From the NCBI RefSeq assembly GCF_009389715.1, contig NW_024067667.1, positions 1,434,001 through 1,498,000 of the forward strand: DNA of 64,000 nt. Reading direction: 5' to 3'. Shown in pieces: positions 57,601-64,000 of this stretch. The notes under the pieces were generated by a model that worked only from the letters and a program-made list of their open reading frames with translations, ran no database searches and was not told the DNA's origin. The position numbers were made by a program, and so were the translations under genes. The stretch is from Phoenix dactylifera. Its lineage: Eukaryota; Streptophyta; Magnoliopsida; Arecales; Arecaceae. Numbering within the stretch: the first letter of the stretch is position 1; every line of letters begins with the position of its first letter.

Positions 57601-59170
57601 GAATGCTGGAATTAACATTTAGGATCAAATCACATCTGTATTGTAAAATCCATATATGCTTAAGAGGTGATTTGCTGGCGATAACTGCAGTTTTGGCCCT
57701 TGGGTACCCTTTGTCACAATACGCATCCTATGAGTGATCTCCATGACAGATTAGCCGTGTTAATGGGCCATCCGTTTCTTGCTTATGAGTGGGCTTAGTA
57801 ATTATGGTGTGACCATTGCTAAGTTACAAGTTTTTTGTCCTATACTTGTCACAAGTAAAATCACATTTTATTCTTAATGTGCTAGATGCCTGAAAATCAT
57901 CTCAAGCCACATAGTATTTCGGGACCATTGAGGTTAATCATTTGCTTTGATCTGCATCAACAAAGATGGAAAATATCATGAAAATCTTCATCTGGAGTTG
58001 GTACTCATGCTGAGAAAACAAGATTCTGCAGGTCATTGTCTGACCATGCTTTTAGAGATAACTTGTTTTGGACGAGTCTGATTTTGTTCCTTACATATGC
58101 CAAGAAAGATTAGTAATTGGTCATTTTACAGAGTGAATCTTTTATATTTCCACATAATCTTACTCTTGGTCCCCTGTATGCCTGCACTCTATACAGATTG
58201 CATGAACCTCAATATGATTATGGTGTTTGCACCTTGTTTCAGTAAATGTCATGAATTTCTCTATATGTTTGCATAAATACTGCTTTGCTAATGAGGTGGG
58301 ATGAGCACTCTCTCTATCCGACGCCTATCCAAATGACACTGCACTCCACCTAATGGGTTATTATAGACCTTCAAATTGGGATAACTACATCAAGCAACTT
58401 GTTTCCAATGTGGAGTTCCTTACATGTGCACCTTTATATGGGTGCATGTTTTTTAATTTGTTTGAGTAAACATTTCATGCTAGATCACCATGTCGCTTGT
58501 AGTGATTGCACTAGTTTTCTGATTTTAGAAAACCCTTTATGGATCAGGCTTTCATTTCATATATAAAGCTATCCTCCTCTGAAGAGCCAACTTTTTTCTT
58601 GCTTAGCAATCTACATGATTATATTCCCTTTTTTAACGCCGTGGTCTTTTTTTTTTTTTTTATTTCCACGTATGCAGCAGGACATCATCGAGGATTTTCC
58701 TTTTTTCTTTTTTTCCTTTTCTGGCTGTTAGAAAGCAACTATTGTTTGAAGCTCTATAACCAAGTGCAATATAATACCAGAAAACAGTGAATACTAATTC
58801 CACTTTATCAAAAATTTTATCCAATCCAATTAATATCTGCCAGCAGAGTATGAGTTCGCACACACACAGCATACTACTTGTGCATCGAGAACCATTGTTT
58901 GAGTGAAACAACTCAATATCTTAGTTTCTTGCAAACAGTTCCTGTTGATGACAAGTTCAAGTGCTGATTATTGATGAGGTTATTGGTTTTGCAGCTGTGA
59001 TGCAGACTGATGGGTTCGAGTATTTGAGAGTCAGTTGCCCCTCTATCTTGACAGAGCTCCTGGAATATGTGGCCAGAGTGGGAGAGCATTCTGTCATTCC
59101 TTGCACATTTGCAAATGACGCGCTTGATGGCAGTGATGCCAACGGAAGGCGTGTCAAGCCCCGGATATAA
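44712..59170 (+). CDS. BPM: BTB/POZ-MATH domain protein (BPM family), four exons
   Basis: CDS join(44712..45154, 49089..49437, 50219..50495, 58995..59170), 1245 nt, 414 residues plus stop. Introns are GT-AG with donors GTGAGT, GTTGGT, GTAAGG and acceptors TGCAG, TGCAG, TGCAG; phases are 2, 0 and 1, and the frame closes exactly. MATH domain about residues 45-175 ([48 protein letters not shown]). BTB about 205-325 ([44 protein letters not shown]). The C-terminal helical part ([43 protein letters not shown]) completes the family length. Family members bind CUL3 through BTB and recruit transcription-factor substrates through MATH for ubiquitination. The gene has no broken residue and looks functional. 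Exon 1 is GC-rich, unlike the rest. The exact paralogue (BPM1-6) is not assigned. Confidence 0.95.
45155..49088 (+). other. BPM intron 1 (3.9 kb)
   Basis: Donor GTGAGT at 45155, acceptor ending TCATGCAG at 49088. It holds a C-run followed by about eleven CCG units (45549-45608) and a MITE at 47253-48250. Several ORFs here (for example 45949-46510) are AT-rich noise. Confidence 0.85.
47250..48253. mobile_element. PIF/Harbinger-like MITE in BPM intron 1
   Basis: The element is 47253-48250 (998 bp) with TIRs GGGGGCGTTTGGTA and (reverse complement) GGGAGCATTTGGTA, flanked by TTA at 47250-47252 and 48251-48253. Subterminal GTGATC/GATCAC words occur at both ends; the middle is over 80% AT. There is no transposase. 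Its TIR differs from the 20094 MITE, so it is a separate family. Confidence 0.8.
52480..55160 (+). pseudogene. PPR protein gene fragment, interrupted by a solo LTR
   Basis: The part before the LTR, in the frame starting near 52500, reads [30 protein letters not shown] and ITLSIL. After the LTR (54635 on): [60 protein letters not shown], stop (54910-54912), then [19 protein letters not shown]. The helix pairs and the [14 protein letters not shown] pattern are those of pentatricopeptide repeats, RNA-binding proteins of mitochondria or chloroplasts. GC content is far above the intron around it. ATG at 52480 is a possible original start, with a frame change near 52500. It is truncated, has stops, and sits inside an intron in the same direction as BPM, so it is not functional. 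Confidence 0.7.
52688..54634 (-). mobile_element. Solo LTR, Gypsy-type, minus strand
   Basis: 1947 bp, with plus-strand ends TGTCATGCCTCGAACCC and GGGTCTCACA. On the minus strand it starts TGTGAGACCCTGG, has a TATA-like TATTTAAAATCC near 54455, CGCCGGACCGAGGTAAG near 54345 and ends GGTTCGAGGCATGACA. Flanks are TCCTC and TCCCC, a target duplication with one mismatch. No internal region is present, so it formed by LTR-LTR recombination. Assignment to the Tekay/Del-like Gypsy group is by general look only. Confidence 0.75.
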
Positions 59171-59713
59171 CATAGTAATAGCGTTCTTCCCGTGCCAGAA
59201 GCGGTTTATTGGAAACTCTCTACTTTTAATATGCCTTTCTTTATGTAAAGAGTTTTTGGGTGGTGGTCTTTCTAGTGTCATGATATCTTCATTGTAGTCC
59301 TCAACTCTGTACCTTCATTAATTGCCTGTGTCAGTGAAAACATGCTAATGATGTATTTCATTAACAAGTTTACTCAATGTTCTGCAGCATGACATCATGC
59401 TCTGGTTTGGTATACTTTTGTTCTGCAAAGTGCCCTAAATAGATGGGATTGCATGTGCTTCTTCCATGCAATGTATCTGAGTACCCTGTCAATCTAATGT
59501 GGAGTTGGTTTCAAATATAACCATTCTGAGATTTCTATGGTTATTGGCAATAGGGTTTTATTTTGAGGGCTTGTTAATTGATCGGGAGCTGTCTTGTTAG
59601 CCTGTATAACGTAGAGAGGCTCTTGCTAGTTGCTTATGATAATAATATTATTAGTATATTTTTTTATTTTGCATGATAAGTAAAATTTTTCATATTTATT
59701 TTATTTTATTATT

Positions 59714-59751
<38 letters not shown>

Positions 59752-60465
59752 AAAATGAAGGCTCTAAATTTTTTCCGTATTTCACATTATCATCAATGAT
59801 CATTAGTGGTAAAAACTAAACACTCAAGACTAGAGAAAACCATAGGCTATATGGTTTCTACAATGAGGGTGTCGAGCTTTCTAGTTGTCATAGTAGTCTA
59901 TATTAATAAAGTTAATATTATTGTACTTGATAATTATTAAAGTTCATTGTTTAATATGTAATAGATATAAGTATTAATATGTTAGGTTATTATTAAAGTT
60001 TATTGCTTAACATGTAATAGAATTTTAACTGTTGAAACTTTCTATTTATTAGAATTTATTATATCATATACTATATTTAAAAATTAATTAAAAAAGTTAC
60101 TGTACTTTACATATTGTGCATGGTTGATATTCATGACATAAGTATTAATGATTGGTGTTTTTGCACAAAAGTTCAAACTTATCTACAATTTTTCGTTTGT
60201 CATGTGGATGTGGATACTAATGATGAGATTTTGCTGGATAATTATTAAAGTTTATTATTTAATATTTAATAAAAATTTCACTAGCCCTCCTATAATTTAT
60301 AAGTAATTGAAATATTTTTCAAAATAGCATGACAATGTGTTAGATGTCATTTTAAGTTGATATCATGATGTATTAAATTAAAGATATTAGTTATATAATC
60401 AATCTCTATTTAGATAGCATGACTATATTTAGTTATATATCATGATGTTATTAAGTTAAGGATAT
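59171..60465 (+). other. 3' UTR and downstream flank of BPM
   Basis: Untranslated sequence follows the stop for an unknown length. An AT microsatellite lies at about 59720-59750. 59630-60460 is AT-rich without ORFs. No gene was seen. Confidence 0.5.
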
Positions 60466-60466
60466 G

Positions 60467-62720
60467 TGTTAGATGCACTAACTGGGAAGTGGCATCAAGT
60501 CTCTATAAATAGAGAGCCTTGTCCCAGATTTTGGTATGCAATTTTCATTTCTTTTCCCACTTTAAGCAATTCTGTCAGGACGCGTATTTTTTTTTAGTTT
60601 CTAAAATAGTTTTCTGGAGAGTTCTTGAAATCTCTTTAGAATTGCTATCTACAGAAATTTCCTAAGGCTTTGTTGTATTCTGGGGGTGATTTGCTAGGAA
60701 TATGTTAGCAAAGTCTTTGGAGTAGGGGCAAATATCATCTTAAAGAAAGCGATTTTACGCACTTCAAAGTCTTGAATTGTTCTACAATTTTTTTTTTTAT
60801 TTTCTTGTTTGAACCCACTTTCCTCAACATTTTTAAGATGATATTTGCAATGGCTTTTGAATCAGATACTACCTTCAAAGTCATGAATCAAGATTTCATC
60901 AAGTTAGATTGATTTGATGGAATCAATTTCACTCACTGGAAAGACAGGATGATATTTCTTCTTACTGCACTGAAAATCGCTTTATTAGATCCAAGTCTAT
61001 AGCCAATTCCTCCTGAAACTCCACAAGATTCTGATCAAGTTAAAAAAAAGAACAAAAGAAGTGAGAGGATGATGAATTTGTTTATCGAGGCCACATTTTG
61101 AACGCATTGTCTATTCGTCTCTAGGATCTCCGTCTCTCTAAAATCTCTGCAAAAAATTTGGAAAGCATTGGAGAAGTATACAACTAACAAGCAGGGTACT
61201 GACAAATTTCTGATTATAAAATATTTTGAATTTAAGATGGCTAATAACATACCAATCATGGATCAAGTGCATGAATTGCATGTTTTGGTTTGTAGGCTCT
61301 GTGATCTTAAAATTATTATTCCTGAGTCACTTCAAATGGGGGCAATTATTGTAAAACTTCCTCCCACTTGGAATGATTATAGGAAGAAATTTCTGCATAT
61401 GACAGAAGATTTCAATATAGAGCAAATACAAAAGCATCTTAAGAATTGAAGAAGAAACTAGAAAACATGATGTTGTGTATCTGAATTCTAACGTGACTTG
61501 CGTTAGTGAAAATGGGTCTAACAAAAACCAAAGAAGTCAGAAAATGTTCAAAGTGCAAAAGAAAGGTTCTGGCTTCAATAAGAATAGCAATCCCAACAAA
61601 AGGAATAAAATTTGTTATCATTGTGGAAAGAAAGGGCACTATATTCGTGAGTGTAGGCATTGTCACAATGAAAAAAAAGTCAGTCCAGGTTCAGCCAACA
61701 ATGAAAGCAATGCAAACATGGTGAAAGAAGAGATCAAAGATCTTGTTGCTATGGTTTTTGTAATACAAATTAGTATGATTGCAGAAATACGTATGACAAC
61801 GGCCAACAAGTCGTCTGAGTGGTGGCTTAACTCCAGCGCTACAATTCATGTTTGCAATAACAGAACTCAATTCAAGAGTTATGAAGGTGTTGTTGTTGGC
61901 CAAGAAGTACTAATGAGAAATTACAACCTTGCAAAAGTCCTTGGAAAAGGAACTGTTAAACTTCAATTTACTTCTGAAAAGAAACTGACTTTGTTAAAAG
62001 TCTTGCATGTTCCAGAAATTAGGAAAAATCTTGTATCTACTAGTCTGTTACGTAAGAAAGGCTTTAAAGTTGTTCTAAAGTCTGATAAGGTGGTCCTTTC
62101 TAAGAATGGGATTTTTGTTGGGAAGGGTTATTCTTGTAAGATATGTTTAAACTCAGTCTTAATAATATTAATAAAGTATCGCCACATTCTGCTTATATTG
62201 TATATTCTGGTTCTTTATGGCATGCTAGACAAGCACATTTAAATTTTAAGTCATTACATTTTATGCATAAGCATAGATACATTTCCTATATGAATAAAGA
62301 CAATAATAAGTGCGAAATATGCATTCAAGCAAAAATCACTAAGAAGCATTTTCCCAAGTTGGAAAGAAACACTCAAATATTGGAATTGATACATTCTGAT
62401 ATTTGTGAATTGAATGGAATTCTAACAAGAGGTGGCAAATAGTACTTTATAACATTTATAGATGATTGCTCGAGATTCTTTAAATGTTATATAACAGAAG
62501 TAGAAAATCAGAAGGAAAAAAAAATTAAAATTCTTTGCAATGATAGAGGTGGAGAATACTTTCCTAATGAATTTTCTGTTTATTTTGAAGAGCATGTATA
62601 AACACCAAAAATCAGCACCATATATACTCAACAAAACAGTTTGGCTGAAAGAAAAAATAAAACTTTAATTGATATGGTTAATGCAATGATTTTAAATGCT
62701 AAGTTATCTTTCTATCTTTG
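60467..62720 (+). mobile_element. Truncated Copia retrotransposon (probable LTR, gag, protease, start of integrase)
   Basis: A Copia-type start, TGTTAGATGCACTAACTGGG, lies at 60467, followed by TATAAATAG at about 60513, an LTR-like promoter. Gag reading begins at ATGGCTTTTGAATC (60853) and, with a few stops, continues to about 61450 (INFTHWKDRM, KFLIIKYFEFKMANN, VKLPPTWNDYRKKFLH). A CCHC knuckle, CYHCGKKGHYIREC, is at about 61613-61655, a protease-like WWLNSSATIHVCNN at about 61818 (the catalytic Asp replaced by Asn), and integrase pieces LWHARQAHLNFKSL and IHSDICELNGILTRGGK to 62440, then weaker to about 62700. RT, RNase H and a 3' LTR are absent. Dead. Confidence 0.75.
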
Positions 62721-62872
62721 ATTTTGTTTGAGGCAACCAATCTCAATGGGGAAAAACATACGAGTTTCTAGATTTCTGATATTCTGGTGTAGACCCAAGA
62801 TGAGAGCATAGAAAGCCACCTGCTATGCACAAAGACCCATTTTTTAAAAGCCTTGGTTAATGATACATGCAT

Positions 62873-63422
62873 GAAGGGCTCATTTGATTTGCGGGAAATA
62901 TTTTCCCTCATAGAAATATGATTCCTGGGAAGCGGATTTCTGAGAAGAGGATACCTAAAAAAGTACTTTTGGCATATTTGGCTGACCATGAAAAAGTGAT
63001 AGATTTTTAGAGTGCTTATGTTTGGTTGACCATCCACTTTTCTGAAAAAGTTATATGTAATTCCTATTATATCCTTAATAAAAATTAAGTCTTTAATACT
63101 TTGGATCAAATAAGGATCCTTGATTTGATGCTTAGATTCACAAACCCGTCCCTCCTATATAAGATCAAGAAGGCTCACGGTGATAGCTGAAGGGCTTTTT
63201 TGGGAAAAAAAATAAAAATATTTCGATTTCCGGCTCACGGAAAAGTAACTTTTCCATCTTTCTTATGGAAAAGACTTTTCCATGAAACATAAAAATCATA
63301 TTCTCATGGAACTATAACTTTTCTGTCTCTCTCCTTTGAAAACTCCAACTAAACAAGAGGCATCTCTTTACTTCTCGTTGACCACACTTTCCCTCTTTTC
63401 CCGCGAACCAAACGAGCTCGAA
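62873..63422. mobile_element. Short MITE, TIR GRGCTCRTTTGRTTYGCGGGAAA
   Basis: Left end GGGCTCATTTGATTTGCGGG at 62876; right end, reverse-complemented, GAGCTCGTTTGGTTCGCGGG from 63419. GAA lies on both sides (62873-62875, 63420-63422). Internal repeats of GGAAAAGT/ACTTTTCC occur through the 544-bp body. There is no coding capacity. The 3-bp duplication suggests Harbinger-like, with the usual TTA not met. Confidence 0.65.
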
Positions 63423-63660
63423 ATGAAACTTTGTATTCTTCTGAGGCTGGGTCAATCTAGATGACTGGGTGGCTTTCCATGTAAAAAAGCGCTCGGAGTT
63501 TGGAGGATGCCAGGTGCGACCGAGGACCCTAGCTGCATCAATTTGCATGCAGCAGAGTGGAACTTCCCCTGAACACTTGGCATGCTGAACTGATGGCAAC
63601 TTAGAGCACCAACATGTTGAAGGGAGTGGCAGCTAAGGAGGCGAATCTTTAATCAATCTG
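63423..63660. other. Short intergenic stretch
   Basis: No conserved pattern was seen. The minus-strand ORF across 63312-63599 overlaps the MITE end and is not supported. Confidence 0.4.
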
Positions 63661-64000
63661 TCGTCGGTGCCAAGCTCAGAGCGCATAGAAAGGTATTACC
63701 TATGCGATGCGTATTTTGGGTGCAGATCGTGTTCTCCTCGAGGAGGACTCAACCATGGTGATCGAGTAGATTTAGGATCGGGGGCACGACACCGGTGGGA
63801 TGCAACTATTCCACGACATCTGCAGTCTTTTGGAAGAGTATGCCTTCTTTCGGATTACTCATGTCTATAGAGAGGCGAACAATGCTGCAGACTGAGTGGC
63901 ATCCCTTGCAGCTCATTACTCTGAAAGTTTTATTTCAACGAATCATGCGTCAGTTCCTTCTCCTTTGCACTATTTTCTTTCTTCTGATTTTATAGGCTGC
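63661..64000 (+). mobile_element. LINE RNase H-like fragment, cut by the window end
   Basis: With two frame changes and stops, the plus strand reads VLLEEDSTMVIE (about 63732-63770), GMQLFHDICSLLEEYAFFRI and THVYREANNAAD (about 63857-63893), VASLAAHYSESF and a short tail to 63997. The HVYREAN.AAD.VAS signature is the LINE RNase H end, as at 19868 and 24905. The poly(A) would lie beyond the window. Confidence 0.7.

Larger units (their letters stand above)
50496..58994 (+). other. BPM intron 3 (8.5 kb) with nested insertions
   Basis: Donor GTAAGG at 50496, acceptor TTTTGCAG ending 58994. It contains a PPR pseudogene (52480-52687 and 54635-55160) split by a solo LTR (52688-54634). About 56395-56540 has repeated TTTTGGCC words. 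The remainder (50600-52380, 55170-58990) shows nothing recognisable beyond AT-rich intron sequence. Confidence 0.85.

Overview
This is nuclear DNA of a flowering plant. The evidence is GT-AG introned genes, a complete BTB/MATH (BPM-type) gene, two PMEI/invertase-inhibitor genes and dense plant transposons (Sirevirus, other Copia, Gypsy-type LTRs, LINE, SINE-like, Helitron, hAT, MULE-like and PIF/Harbinger-like elements). Very AT-rich intergenic DNA, an 8.5-kb intron and Tourist-like inverted repeats suggest a monocot such as a palm. That placement is an inference; nothing here fixes the species. No bacterial, organellar, tRNA or rRNA gene was recognised.

Layout. 1-31 kb is a duplicated block. 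Each copy has AT-rich DNA, a decayed Sirevirus-related piece (about 2545-3800 and 25256-26200), an array of about 226-bp repeats (3800-5428 plus 17254-17990; 26200-28850), and one small intronless PMEI-like gene (18054-18581 and 28914-29441). Copy 1 is split by a nearly intact 11.8-kb Sirevirus (5434-17248, 5-bp target duplication AAAAC). The matching position in copy 2, near 27,940, is empty, so the element arrived after the duplication. Between the copies lie a Gypsy-type LTR piece, a LINE tail split by a 1.7-kb Harbinger-like MITE with an expanded internal minisatellite, and a Helitron relic. An inverted copy of the leftmost AT-rich DNA lies at 29.6-31.1 kb.

31-41 kb holds a dead ARM-repeat gene exon (minus strand, 32863-41015) broken by two insertions: a 1.2-kb hAT element carrying a nearly full-length DUF1442 gene copy (32922-34159), and a rearranged 6.2-kb Copia element (34711-40919). 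A long-TIR MULE-like element lies beside it. 41-44 kb has little except a 349-bp poly(A) SINE-like retroposon.

44.7-59.2 kb is the one large live-looking gene. It is a four-exon BPM gene of 414 codons with clean splice sites, encoding a presumed substrate adaptor of CUL3 ubiquitin ligases. Intron 1 carries a 1-kb MITE. Intron 3 (8.5 kb) carries a PPR pseudogene split by a solo Gypsy-type LTR. 60-64 kb is a dead Copia fragment, a short MITE and a LINE RNase H fragment running off the window.

The most unusual signals are these. The Sirevirus has a dense array of a 10-bp palindrome (GAGTCGACTC) in its U3. A second array of the same 12-mer, in reverse-complement orientation, lies just upstream of a GC-rich third ORF. 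The hAT element has captured a gene. Much of the rest is ordinary repeat-rich plant DNA.
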